From Chitinophagaceae bacterium (lineage in GTDB: Bacteria; Bacteroidota; Bacteroidia; Chitinophagales; Chitinophagaceae), in NCBI GenBank assembly GCA_026785745.1, contig JAJAZO010000042.1, positions 1 to 8,242 on the forward strand: 8,242 nt of DNA. Reading direction: 5' to 3'. The position numbers were made by a program, and so were the translations under genes. Below the pieces are notes generated by a model that was not told the origin of the DNA, did no database searches, and saw only the letters and a list, made by a program, of their open reading frames with translations. Shown here in pieces: positions 1-6,773 of this stretch (within the stretch, counting starts at the first letter, position 1; every line of letters starts with the position of its first letter).

Positions 1-89
1 AGAAGGCATTGGCCAAAGACATCATTTCTGATGATGCGTCATTTGTGAAGGCATTGACGAGGGAAGATGTAGAATATTTGTTTAGCTAG
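1..89 (+). CDS. 3' end of an unidentified gene (partial)
   Basis: An open frame enters from the left edge (first full codon at 3) and ends at TAG 87-89, leaving 28 codons that read KALAKDIISDDASFVK followed by ALTREDVEYLFS. The segment is acidic and helical and is too short to assign to a family. That it is coding is supported by the second copy at 680-753, which differs from it mainly at synonymous positions. The gene is complete at its C-terminus in this copy. It is followed after 54 bp by a toxin-antitoxin-like pair on the same strand. The original downstream neighbour was probably the convergent gene at 746-1180. Confidence 0.7.
   Translation, partial: KALAKDIISDDASFVKALTREDVEYLFS
15..89 (+). 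repeat. Left copy of a direct repeat of the gene 3' end
   Basis: Positions 15-57 (43 bp) are identical to 680-722. Positions 58-89 match 723-753 with six substitutions and one deleted base. Homology starts sharply at 15, since the bases upstream differ, and stops at the stop codon. This copy is continuous with the upstream reading frame. The two copies bracket the small gene pair at 144-618. Confidence 0.93.
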
Positions 90-143
90 CAGAGTTTTAT
101 GTTATGGGGCTATGGGAGTTAAAAATAATTTGTAAATTTAGAT

Positions 144-380
144 ATGCTTTTACAGTTAGATAATACAAACCCGGAGAGTATCAATAAACTTTTGTCTTTT
201 GCAAAGGAGAACTACTTGCAATTATCATTAGTGGATGATGTTGATGGAAATTATTTTCTTCCGGGTAAGCCATTAACAGCACCACAACTGGAGCAATTGA
301 TTGACAGCAGCCGTAAAAGCGGTGTATTATCATTAAAAGAGGCTCATCAGATTATCCGGAATAATTATCATGCAGGTTAA
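144..380 (+). CDS. Antitoxin-like protein paired with a RelE/ParE-like toxin
   Basis: A 78-aa acidic protein starting at ATG 144; an AT-rich leader precedes it and I see no clear ribosome binding site. The N-terminal half (LLSFAKENYLQLSLVDDVDG) looks like an alpha/beta segment. The C-terminal half carries GKPLTAPQLEQLI, SRKSGVLSLKEA and IRNNY, a helix-rich pattern that I recall from small Bacteroidota proteins encoded immediately before RelE/ParE-like toxins. Its last 11 bp overlap the start of the toxin gene at 370, the translational coupling usual for type II modules. Antitoxins of such pairs normally bind and neutralise the toxin and repress their own promoter; here that role is inferred from position and pattern. 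The gene appears intact. Confidence 0.7.
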   Translation: MLLQLDNTNPESINKLLSFAKENYLQLSLVDDVDGNYFLPGKPLTAPQLEQLIDSSRKSGVLSLKEAHQIIRNNYHAG

Positions 381-618
381 TTATACAATGGATGCCCTGG
401 CATCATTAATCCAATTAGTAAATTTTATAGAAAGTAAAAACACACCAGGTGCGGGACTTCGCTGGCTTGACAAGTATGAGGCATTTCTTACAAAACAACT
501 TTTTAATCCGAATCAAATCAAGCTGTGTCACAATCAAACGTTCAATAAATTAAATCTTCGCTGCATCAATTATAATGATTGGGTAATTGCTTTTTCTGTT
601 CAGGAAACTTCCGTTTAA
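370..618 (+). CDS. RelE/ParE-like toxin, C-terminally truncated by an in-frame stop
   Basis: An 82-aa protein with a ParE/RelE-fold pattern: an N-terminal strand (MQVNYT), a long helix (ALASLIQLVNFIESKNTPGAGLR is the region, residues 9-31), a second helix around YEAFL, then strands carrying LCHNQTFNKLNLRCI and YNDWVIAFSV. Members I remember continue with a final strand ending in LIEALLHKSRITD. Here TAA at 616-618 interrupts the gene, yet the same frame continues at 619-657 as IEALLHKSRVTD and then stops. TTA (Leu) to TAA is a single-base change, so the ancestral gene most likely ran from 370 to 657 (95 codons). The missing piece is the terminal strand and conserved His-Lys-Ser-Arg, so the toxin is probably weakened or inactive unless the stop is read through. 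Start 370 is preferred over ATG 388 because the first strand belongs to the fold. Confidence 0.75.
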   Translation: MQVNYTMDALASLIQLVNFIESKNTPGAGLRWLDKYEAFLTKQLFNPNQIKLCHNQTFNKLNLRCINYNDWVIAFSVQETSV

Positions 619-679
619 ATAGAGGCGTTGCTTCATAAATCAAGAGTTACAGACTAAAAGGAGAATATCTGGTTTAACT

Positions 680-753
680 AAAGACATCATTTCTGATGAT
701 GCGTCATTTGTGAAGGCATTGATGAGGGAAATGTGGAATACCTGTTTAGTTAA
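680..753 (+). repeat. Right copy of the gene 3' end, frameshifted remnant
   Basis: Second copy of 15-89. Relative to the left copy it has one nonsynonymous change (ACG to ATG), a one-base deletion near 730 (GAAGAT against GAAAT) and five silent changes: GTA/GTG, TAT/TAC, TTG/CTG, AGC/AGT and TAG/TAA. With the lost base restored it reads REDVEYLFS and stops at 751-753, 8 bp inside the convergent gene's 3' end. It has no start and is a remnant. It probably marks the original end of the left-hand gene before the gene pair at 144-618 was placed between the copies. Confidence 0.88.
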
Positions 754-1180
754 CCGCCCGTGACATAAAAATAACAGGAAAAAAAATTTTTGATTTAACC
801 GCTATTCCATTTTTCATAGCAGGCTTAAAAGTTGGCAATTCTTTCAATACCCGCATCATTTCTTTTTCCATCCCATATCCTTCATGAGTTTCTGGAACCA
901 TAACTATTATTTTTCCGTTTGCGTTAATAATACAGACAATGCGGATTTTATAAGTACCAACAGGGGCACCGTTTTTAGACCCAATACCTGCATCAACATT
1001 TTTTTCAACAAAGCGGATTCTTGCCTCCTTGCCTTTGGGATGCTTGGCCGGTATGTCCACTATCGAATAGACAAAATCTGGGTTTATGGTCCTTTTTAAG
1101 GAGTCCGTAATGGCGGTTTGTGAAAACGACCGACCGGGAATAAAGAAAGCCAATAATAATAGGGTCGTCAGGATTTTTAT
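746..1180 (-). CDS. Secreted protein with a TonB C-terminal-like domain; probable start codon ATA
   Basis: The frame ends at TAA 748-746. Its C-terminal part matches the TonB_C pattern: PVGTYKIRI followed by a strand with INANGKIIV, then EGYGMEKEMMRVLKELP, then FKPAMKNGIAV and a last strand IFFPVIF. TonB_C domains normally contact the TonB box of outer-membrane receptors, but single-domain exported versions with no long proline-rich linker are common in Bacteroidota and have no settled role. The only conventional-type start, TTG at 1153, would cut the signal peptide in half. Upstream in frame to 1180 the sequence reads (ATA) KILTTLLLLAFFIPGRSFSQ, a complete signal peptide, just after an in-frame TAG. 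I therefore place the start at ATA 1180 (144 aa), either a rare start or an ATG lost by one base. The gene diverges from the receptor at 1314. Confidence 0.65.
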   Translation of the reverse strand: MKILTTLLLLAFFIPGRSFSQTAITDSLKRTINPDFVYSIVDIPAKHPKGKEARIRFVEKNVDAGIGSKNGAPVGTYKIRIVCIINANGKIIVMVPETHEGYGMEKEMMRVLKELPTFKPAMKNGIAVKSKIFFPVIFMSRAVN

Positions 1181-1266
1181 GAACTAAAAGTAAATCATCA
1201 GCCCATTCATCGGCAAAACCAACCGTTTCATCCGTTTTTTTCCGAAAATTAACAGCCCGGTGAAGG

Positions 1267-1296
1267 TTGTTTGGCCTTCTTACGTCTATTTTCGTA
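1267..1296 (+). promoter_or_regulatory. Candidate Bacteroidota promoter for the receptor gene at 1314
   Basis: TTG at 1267-1269 is followed after 17 bp by TATTTTCG at 1287-1294, close to the Bacteroidota pattern TTG-N17-23-TAnnTTTG. The same ten bases TATTTTCGTA occur before the paralogous receptor at 5404, and in both cases the box begins 27 bp before the ATG. The predicted leader is short, about 13-15 nt. Confidence 0.5.
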
Positions 1297-1313
1297 CACT
1301 TATTATACTGATT

Positions 1314-4181
1314 ATGAAGAAGATTTTTACCTTATCCCTCCTGTTTTTTGCCCTGATTATAACGGCACAAGCCCAAAGATTTGACGGCAGCATTAAAGGA
1401 AAGCTGATTGACACGGCGGCCAAACAGCCGATTGCCGATGCTACCGTTTCCATTTTGAATGCAAAGGACTCGTCCCTCGCTACTTTTACCCTGTCTAATA
1501 AGCAGGGAATTTTTGAAGTAAAGGGTCTTGGCGTAGGCGACTACCGGGTAATTATTTCCAGCAAAGGGTATATGGAATTTAATAAGACAGCCTCAATAAC
1601 AGCCACATCAAAAAGCATTGACTTTGGCAACCTGGAAGTTCAAAAAGATTATAAAACTCTTGAAGGCGTTGTTGTTACCAGCGAATCTCCCATTCAGGTA
1701 AAGAACGATACCATACAGTTTAATGCGAGTGGTTTTAAAACGTTACCAAATGCAACAGCAGAAGACCTTTTGAAAAAACTACCCGGAGTGGAAGTAGATA
1801 AGGATGGAAATATAAAATCACAGGGAGAAACAGTGCAGAAAGTATTGGTGGATGGGAAAGAGTTTTTTGGAAACGATCCCAAATTAGCAACTAAAAACCT
1901 GACAGCAGATATGATAGAAAGTGTGCAGGTTTTTGATGATATGAGTGACCAGGCAAAATTTACCAAGATAGATGATGGTAGCCGCAGTAAGACAATTAAC
2001 ATTAAGCTGAAGAAAGACCGCAATAAAGGATATTTTGGAAAAGCTTTATTAGGCATTGGCGACAATGGCCGGTATGAAACTAACCTGAGTATAAACAAGT
2101 TTAATGGCAACAAAAGGATTTCGCTTCTTTTTAATGCCAATAATATTAATAAGCAGGGATTTTCTTTTTCAGATATTATTAGTGCCATGGGTGGCTTTAG
2201 TGGATTTGGCGGCGGCGGCGGCGGTATGCAAATGGCTGGCGGCCGTGGTGGTGGTGGATTTGGAGGCACAAGCGGTGGAGGCGCCACCGGTCTTATTAAA
2301 TCTCTTTCTGCAGGGTTGAACTATACAGATGAGTGGGGACCTAAAATAAAAATAACCGGCAGCTATTTTTTATCTCAATCTGATACAAGGCAGGAACAAA
2401 GTATCCTTCGGCAAACGACATATGACGATTCGGTTGTTACACTCGACAAGCAGTCGGAATCGACTAATAAAAATGAAAACCATCGGTTTAACCTGCGGTT
2501 TGAATACCAGATAGATTCTGCGAACTCTATCTTATATACCCCGTCTTTTACCTTACAACATTCAGAAAATTTCAGCAGGGATACTTCTTTCACTAATTCA
2601 AAAAGCCCATCCGCAGCGTTTCTGGCAGTTACTGGTGTAAATACCAATACCAATGAAAGAAATGGGTTTAATATGGGGAATAATATTTTGTTTCGCCACA
2701 AATTTAGTAAAACAGGACGCACATTTACATTTGGCTGGAACAATACCATTGCCAATAGCAAAAGCGATGGCCTCACCAATTCTGATAACGAGTTTTACCG
2801 GACCAACGGAACAATTTTCAGATCGCTTCTTCAAAACCAGGTAAGCAACCAGAAGACAACAACGAATAATAATATTATCAGCACTTCTTATACAGAGCCA
2901 TTTGGTCTTAATAAATTATTGGAATTGAACTATGCTTATACCAATAATTTGAGCACTTCAGATAGAGAGGTAAATAACTATAATCTTGGATCTGGTAAAT
3001 ATGATGTGCCCAACCTGCGTCTTACCAATGACTTCAGCAATACCTTTTTGGCACATCGGATTGGCACAAATTTCCGGGTACAGAATAAGAAATATAACTA
3101 TCAGTTTGGAATGGGTGTGCAGGCGTCTACATTAGAAAGTAAAAGCTACCAGGCGTTTACCGGAAAGGATTCTATAAACAGGAATTCTTACACCAACCTT
3201 TTTCCAACGGCTAATTTCAACTGGACGCCAAGCCGAAGCAAGAATCTCCGTATCAGTTATAACGGAAGAACTAATCAACCCAGCATTTCTCAATTGCAGA
3301 ATGTGCCTGATGTAACCGATACCTTGAATCAAAAAATTGGTAACCCGAATTTGAATCAGGAATTCAATAATAATTTTAATATCGGGTTTAACTCTTTTAA
3401 TATCCTTACTTTCAAATTTGTTGCGGCCAATTTTAGTTTTAGTACTACGCAGAATAAAATCGTAAATGATATAAGTGTACAGGGACCGATACAAATAACA
3501 AGGTATGCTAATGTAAATGGTTTTTACAGCGCAAGATCTTTTGTAACGCTTGGCATTCCATTTAAGAATCCCAAACTGAAAGGCTCCAGTATCAATTTTA
3601 CCAACAACCTGAACATAAGCCGGGATGTGAGCTTGTTAAGACAGGTTAAATTTACTGCCAAAACATTTGCTGTAACACAGGGTCTTGGTGTTAATATCAA
3701 TAAGGAAAAAATTGACTTTGGTGTAAAAGCCAATGTATCCTATACCACCCTTTCTTATTCGAACCCGCAACAGCCAGATATAGATTATTTCACTCAAACC
3801 TATTCTGGTGATGTTTCGTATACATTCCCTGATAATTTCATCCTTTCTACCAACTTCAGTTATTTAATTAACACAGGCCTGGGAGAAGGATTTAATCAAA
3901 GCATACCACTTTGGAATGCCAGCTTCAGTAAGCAGTTATTTAAAAAGAAAAACGGAGAGCTTAAATTCTCAGTAAATGATATCCTCAATCAAAACCAAAG
4001 TATTGTACGCTCCACCAGCGATAACTACTTTCGGGATACCCGAAGTATGGTATTGAAAAGATACTTTATGCTGAGCTTTATGTTTAACCTGCAAAGAATG
4101 GGCGGAGGTAATGGTGGCAATGGTATGCCAGGTATGCCAAGGCAGATGCAGAGAGAAATGAGAGATGTAAGAATGTATTAA
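1314..4181 (+). CDS. TonB-dependent outer-membrane receptor, OMP_b-brl_3 type
   Basis: A 955-aa outer-membrane protein. Residues 1-21 ([21 protein letters not shown] region) form a signal peptide. Residues about 24-108 are a CarboxypepD_reg domain ([26 protein letters not shown]). Residues about 113-230 are the plug, with [11 protein letters not shown], a [20 protein letters not shown] segment, [27 protein letters not shown] (P at 189) and VQVFDD. The rest is a beta-barrel rich in alternating aromatic and polar strands, with a Gly-rich insertion at 293-326 (codons at 2190-2291), probably an extracellular loop. The C-terminus [11 protein letters not shown]…VRMY extends past the last strand. 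Length and domain order are normal for the family. ATG 1314 is chosen over an in-frame GTG at 1260 because the signal peptide begins there and the promoter lies between them. The substrate cannot be read from the sequence; a protein or peptide ligand is possible. It is homologous end to end with the decayed gene at 5404-6765. Confidence 0.95.
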   Translation: MKKIFTLSLLFFALIITAQAQRFDGSIKGKLIDTAAKQPIADATVSILNAKDSSLATFTLSNKQGIFEVKGLGVGDYRVIISSKGYMEFNKTASITATSKSIDFGNLEVQKDYKTLEGVVVTSESPIQVKNDTIQFNASGFKTLPNATAEDLLKKLPGVEVDKDGNIKSQGETVQKVLVDGKEFFGNDPKLATKNLTADMIESVQVFDDMSDQAKFTKIDDGSRSKTINIKLKKDRNKGYFGKALLGIGDNGRYETNLSINKFNGNKRISLLFNANNINKQGFSFSDIISAMGGFSGFGGGGGGMQMAGGRGGGGFGGTSGGGATGLIKSLSAGLNYTDEWGPKIKITGSYFLSQSDTRQEQSILRQTTYDDSVVTLDKQSESTNKNENHRFNLRFEYQIDSANSILYTPSFTLQHSENFSRDTSFTNSKSPSAAFLAVTGVNTNTNERNGFNMGNNILFRHKFSKTGRTFTFGWNNTIANSKSDGLTNSDNEFYRTNGTIFRSLLQNQVSNQKTTTNNNIISTSYTEPFGLNKLLELNYAYTNNLSTSDREVNNYNLGSGKYDVPNLRLTNDFSNTFLAHRIGTNFRVQNKKYNYQFGMGVQASTLESKSYQAFTGKDSINRNSYTNLFPTANFNWTPSRSKNLRISYNGRTNQPSISQLQNVPDVTDTLNQKIGNPNLNQEFNNNFNIGFNSFNILTFKFVAANFSFSTTQNKIVNDISVQGPIQITRYANVNGFYSARSFVTLGIPFKNPKLKGSSINFTNNLNISRDVSLLRQVKFTAKTFAVTQGLGVNINKEKIDFGVKANVSYTTLSYSNPQQPDIDYFTQTYSGDVSYTFPDNFILSTNFSYLINTGLGEGFNQSIPLWNASFSKQLFKKKNGELKFSVNDILNQNQSIVRSTSDNYFRDTRSMVLKRYFMLSFMFNLQRMGGGNGGNGMPGMPRQMQREMRDVRMY

Positions 4182-4190
4182 TGATAAAGG

Positions 4191-4212
4191 GAATTGTTTT
4201 GGTAAACAATTC
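4191..4212 (+). terminator. Hairpin just after the receptor gene
   Basis: GAATTGTTT at 4191-4199 and AAACAATTC at 4204-4212 pair perfectly over 9 bp with a 4-nt loop, starting 10 bp after the stop codon at 4181. No T-run follows, so this is either a weak terminator or a 3'-end stabilising structure. Confidence 0.45.
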
Positions 4213-4250
4213 TACTTTGGTAACAAGCAGCTATACTTTTGAGCATGAAT

Positions 4251-4288
4251 AAAAAAAACGTCCCACCATAACAGGTAGGACGTTTCTT
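4251..4288 (-). terminator. Intrinsic terminator, strong in the minus direction
   Basis: AAACGTCC-C-ACC (4256-4267) pairs with GGT-A-GGACGTTT (4274-4285) around a 6-nt loop with one mismatch. Read on the minus strand the hairpin is followed by a run of eight T (4251-4258), the form of an intrinsic terminator. On the plus strand the tail is only TTTCTT. It lies about 70 bp after the small minus-strand ORF at 4360-4518 and probably ends its transcript. It may also back up termination of the receptor gene. Confidence 0.65.
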
Positions 4289-4359
4289 GGACTACGCTGG
4301 TTTAATAGCGTAGCGGTATGTTAAGGGGTAGTAAACTAATTCAAGGGATGAAGCTCAAC

Positions 4360-4518
4360 TTATTTTCTGCTGCGATAAGTGCTGGCCGCCGGTGACGAAC
4401 CGGAAATAAAAACGGACAAAACCGACTTCAACAAACGTATAAAATTCAAAGACGGCCTGTAATAATGACGATAAATCTTTGCTGATTCGTAGTGATGGGT
4501 GAGTGTTCTTTTCTTCAT
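4360..4518 (-). CDS. Small basic protein of unknown function (52 aa)
   Basis: From ATG 4518 the frame encodes MKKRTLTHHYESAKIYRHYY, then RPSLNFIRLLKSVLSVFI, and ends SPAASTYRSRK. It is strongly basic, with a short hydrophobic stretch (FIRLLKSVLSVFIS) that could lie on or in a membrane. The frame stays open upstream to 4665, but that part overlaps the divergent gene at 4622 and looks non-coding, so ATG 4518 is the likely start. An intrinsic terminator in the correct direction follows at 4288-4251, which supports a separate transcript. I do not recognise a family with confidence, and the ORF could still be fortuitous within a 440-bp gap. Confidence 0.45.
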   Translation of the reverse strand: MKKRTLTHHYESAKIYRHYYRPSLNFIRLLKSVLSVFISGSSPAASTYRSRK

Positions 4519-4592
4519 ATTGGATATTTTAATAAGGGTTAACGAATAAGTTACACTTAAAAGTATGCAATAAAATTTAATTTTAATAATAT

Positions 4593-4613
4593 TTGGGTAT
4601 ATCATTAACCCAA
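4593..4613. promoter_or_regulatory. Palindrome upstream of the secreted-protein gene
   Basis: TTGGGT at 4593-4598 and ACCCAA at 4608-4613 are perfect inverted repeats with a 9-bp spacer, ending 8 bp before ATG 4622. This could be an operator or a small hairpin in the 5' leader. The surrounding 4519-4592 stretch is very AT-rich and probably carries the divergent promoters for 4518 (minus) and 4622 (plus), though I see no convincing -33/-7 pair. Confidence 0.25.
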
Positions 4614-4621
4614 TAAATCGA

Positions 4622-5233
4622 ATGCAGATGTTAAAATCAGTAAAATCACTTGTGCTGATTACCATTATGGCTTTTCTTTTTCATTCTTCCAATGCACAGC
4701 TAAGGCTTCCTGTCATCAGCGGCGGAGTTGGGAGTGATGTAAAAAAAGTGATTGAAGATTATCCCAACCGCTTTATCAACCTGATGGGAGAAATGCTGGT
4801 TGAAAATACACAGTCAACCGACTATCAATGCAATTTTGCTGTAAATGGTGCGGAGGAAGCTATTGTTACCCGCTACTCTGCAAAAAAAGAAATATGTAGC
4901 TGGCAGGCATTGATGCTGACCACCGATGATTTTGAAAAAGCAAAACAAAAATTCAAAGCACTCTACAATCAGCTCAACAATCTTTCTGTTGGTATTGGCA
5001 CCATAAAAAATTTTCACCTGAAGGGAAAGTATGAAGCCCCTGACGAAAAGAAAAAATTCACCACTGTTCTTTTCTCTTTTGATTCCACCAGTGAATCCAT
5101 AAAAAAACTTAAAGTAGAAATTTTTATGCAATATCAGGCACCAATGGACCCGATAGCTATAGGGTGGAAAGTAAAAGTGCTGGTGTATGTTAAAGAAAGG
5201 GATGATGATGAGAGGGGAAAGCAGGTGGAGTAA
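4622..5233 (+). CDS. Secreted protein of unknown function, Chitinophagaceae type
   Basis: A 203-aa protein with a clear signal peptide (SVKSLVLITIMAFLFHSSNA, cleavage near AQL at residues 25-27). The mature part begins with LRLPVISGGVGSDVKKVIED, has YPNRFINLMGE and ENTQSTDYQCNF, and contains two cysteines (DYQCNF and KEICSW) that might form a disulfide in the periplasm. It ends in a charged tail RDDDERGK. I recall similar uncharacterised proteins in Chitinophagaceae, with the same YPN, CSWQA and DDERG elements, but know no function. Two start codons, 4622 and 4628, are two codons apart and both leave the signal peptide intact. The gene sits between two receptor paralogs without evident co-transcription. 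A role in the envelope is the most that can be said. Confidence 0.8.
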   Translation: MQMLKSVKSLVLITIMAFLFHSSNAQLRLPVISGGVGSDVKKVIEDYPNRFINLMGEMLVENTQSTDYQCNFAVNGAEEAIVTRYSAKKEICSWQALMLTTDDFEKAKQKFKALYNQLNNLSVGIGTIKNFHLKGKYEAPDEKKKFTTVLFSFDSTSESIKKLKVEIFMQYQAPMDPIAIGWKVKVLVYVKERDDDERGKQVE

Positions 5234-5316
5234 AGTCGTTAGTCTTGAGTCATTAGTCGGGAGTTAATACAATGGAGTCCAGGCTCTGACTCCTAACTAA
5301 CGACTCCTCACTCATT
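5234..5316. repeat. Inverted repeat built from AGTCNNN heptads
   Basis: Immediately after the stop at 5233 the sequence runs in 7-bp units: AGTCGTT, AGTCTTG, AGTCATT, AGTCGGG, then AGT. On the other strand the right arm has the same form (AGTCGTT, AGTTAGG, AGTCAGA). AGTCGTTAGT at 5234-5243 is the exact reverse complement of ACTAACGACT at 5296-5305, and the inner GGAGT and GACTCC elements pair further. The element can fold into a long imperfect hairpin and may act as a transcript end between 4622-5233 and the receptor remnant at 5404. No ORF covers it. Confidence 0.6.
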
Positions 5317-5376
5317 CTTTAACCTTCATTAACATTAAACCAAGCCCCATTAACCCGCAATGCCACCAACTCAGAA

Positions 5377-5386
5377 TATTTTCGTA
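5377..5386 (+). promoter_or_regulatory. Candidate -7 element for the receptor remnant at 5404
   Basis: TATTTTCGTA at 5377-5386 is identical to 1287-1296 and lies at the same distance (27 bp) from its ATG as in the intact paralog. No convincing TTG or TTTG is found 17-21 bp upstream, so the promoter may be weakened or use a divergent -33 region. Confidence 0.4.
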
Positions 5387-5403
5387 GCCGAAATGAATCA
5401 GCT

Positions 5404-6765
5404 ATGAGAAAAATTTTCCTCCTGTTATTATCAGCTTGTTTTACCACCATTTTATTAGCCCAGAAGAATGGCTCAGTTAAGGGGATTGCTTTTGATATTA
5501 TCAGCAAGCAGCCTGTTGCCGCCGCCACCGTTACGGTGCTGGAAAGAAAAGATTCTTCGCTGGTAACCTTTACCATGACAGGAGATGATGGCCAGTTTCA
5601 AATAAACGGATTGGCAAAAGGAGAGTACAGGCTGATGATAAGCCATGTCAACTATCACAACAGCAATAGATTTTTTAGCGTAACAGAGACTGCAAAAAAT
5701 GCAGAGTTAGGAAATGTGACAATGAATGATAAAGTGAAAGTGCTGGAAGAAGTAGTGCTAGCCAGCGAAGCTCCGCCGGTAACACTTATTAATGATACGA
5801 TTCAATACAATGCCGGTTCTTTTAAAGTACAGCCCAATGCCAGTGTGGAGCAGTTGTTGAAAAAACTGCCGGGGGTGAAAGTAGAAAAAGATGGCACTAT
5901 TAAAGCACAAGGGCAAAATGTAACGAAAGTATTGGTGGACGGTAAAGAGTTCTTTGGCAACGATCCGAAGATTGCTACGAAAAACCTGCCTGCCGATGCA
6001 GTAGATAAAGTACAGGTTTATGATAAGCAAAGTGACCAGGCTCAGTTGACTGGGTTTGAAGATGGTAACTATGAAAAGACCATCAATCTTCAAACAGGAG
6101 TGAGGAAGACAAAACCGGTAAATGTAGATGGCATCTACAACATAAATTCTAATATCAGCTATAGTATGCCGGTTCGTTTTTTGAAAGGCACTATAGAACT
6201 GAGCAGTGGCGCCGGTTATAACAGTGGTAAACAATTAGTAAATAACCAGGCAGGCAATATTGTAACCAACGCCATCAAAACATTAACCCTCGGCCAGGAA
6301 CTGCGATTAGATATGAACCCGACTGATAAGCTGAATGTAGGCGTTGGCGTAGGGTATAATTACAATAAAACAAAATATTCCCTGCAATTCGCATCTGACA
6401 ATAATTATTTTCACAGGAGTATAATACATCAGTAAACTTGCAGATGCCAAAAAATTTTCTTTTCTTCTGATTTTACTTACACCATCAATACGCAACGGGC
6501 TGCCGGCTTTAATATCAAAGTTCCGTTGTGGAATGCCAGCATCAGCAAGCAAGTGTTGAAATTCAACCGGGGCGAACTAAAATTCGCTGCCAGAGATTTG
6601 CTGAATAAAAATATTGGCATCAGCCGTAATAGTAACAATAACTATATAGAAGATAGCCGGGTGCTGGCGCTGCGCCAGTTTTTCCTGCTCAGCTTTACCT
6701 ATAGTTTGAGAAAGACAGGATTGAATAATGATGGTGGCAGTGGAATGAGGGTGATAACGAGATAA
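5404..6765 (+). pseudogene. TonB-dependent receptor paralog with internal deletion and two frameshifts
   Basis: The N-terminus is complete: signal peptide (MRKIFLLLLSACFTTILLAQ), CarboxypepD_reg domain (residues about 22-105) and plug ([40 protein letters not shown]). After KTINL (codon at 6088-6090) it jumps to TGVRKTKPVNVDGIYNINS, which aligns with residues about 725 onward of the intact paralog at 1314. About 490-500 barrel residues are therefore missing, in frame. The first frame stops at 6433-6435. A second frame (6411-6464) continues as SQEYNTSVNLQMPKNFLF, and from 6466 the original frame resumes as SSDFTYTINTQ…VPLWNASISKQ to TAA 6763-6765. The changes fit loss of one T in the T-run 6408-6411 and a two-base loss near 6461-6467. 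What remains could encode at most a secreted plug with about seven strands and cannot form a normal barrel. Followed after 8 bp by convergent small genes. Confidence 0.9.
6700..6765 (+). repeat. Left copy of the receptor 3'-end repeat
   Basis: The last 22 codons of the receptor remnant (YSLRKTGLNNDGGSG then MRVITR and stop). They match 7364-7432 over the whole length, apart from a 3-base length difference inside the Gly-rich part. The match starts at TATAGTTTGAG and ends at the stop codon. The two copies bracket the minus-strand gene pair at 6774-7342. Confidence 0.88.
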
Positions 6766-6773
6766 GGAAAAAA

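Noticed and set aside
884..1099. Plus-strand ORF of 71 codons
   Set aside because: Antisense to the TonB_C-like domain, whose own frame shows clear family motifs.
1010..1275. Minus-strand frame overlapping the TonB_C gene start ([18 protein letters not shown])
   Set aside because: It looks protein-like over a short stretch, but it has no start codon and runs out of frame through the conserved TonB_C gene. A chance frame is more likely.
1260..1313. GTG-initiated 18-residue extension of the receptor gene
   Set aside because: It precedes a complete signal peptide that starts at ATG 1314, and it overlaps the promoter-like elements at 1267-1296.
1694..2287. 197-codon minus-strand ORF, proline-rich at its N-terminus
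   Set aside because: It is antisense to the plug and the Gly-rich loop of the receptor. The proline runs are simply the complement of GGN codons.
2190..2291. GGC/GGT-rich tract as a microsatellite or separate element
   Set aside because: It is in frame and encodes a Gly-rich loop of a kind common in this receptor family; no sign of a phase-variable tract.
5758..6234. 158-codon minus-strand ORF
   Set aside because: It is antisense to the well-conserved plug region of the receptor remnant, with no recognisable domain or start signal.
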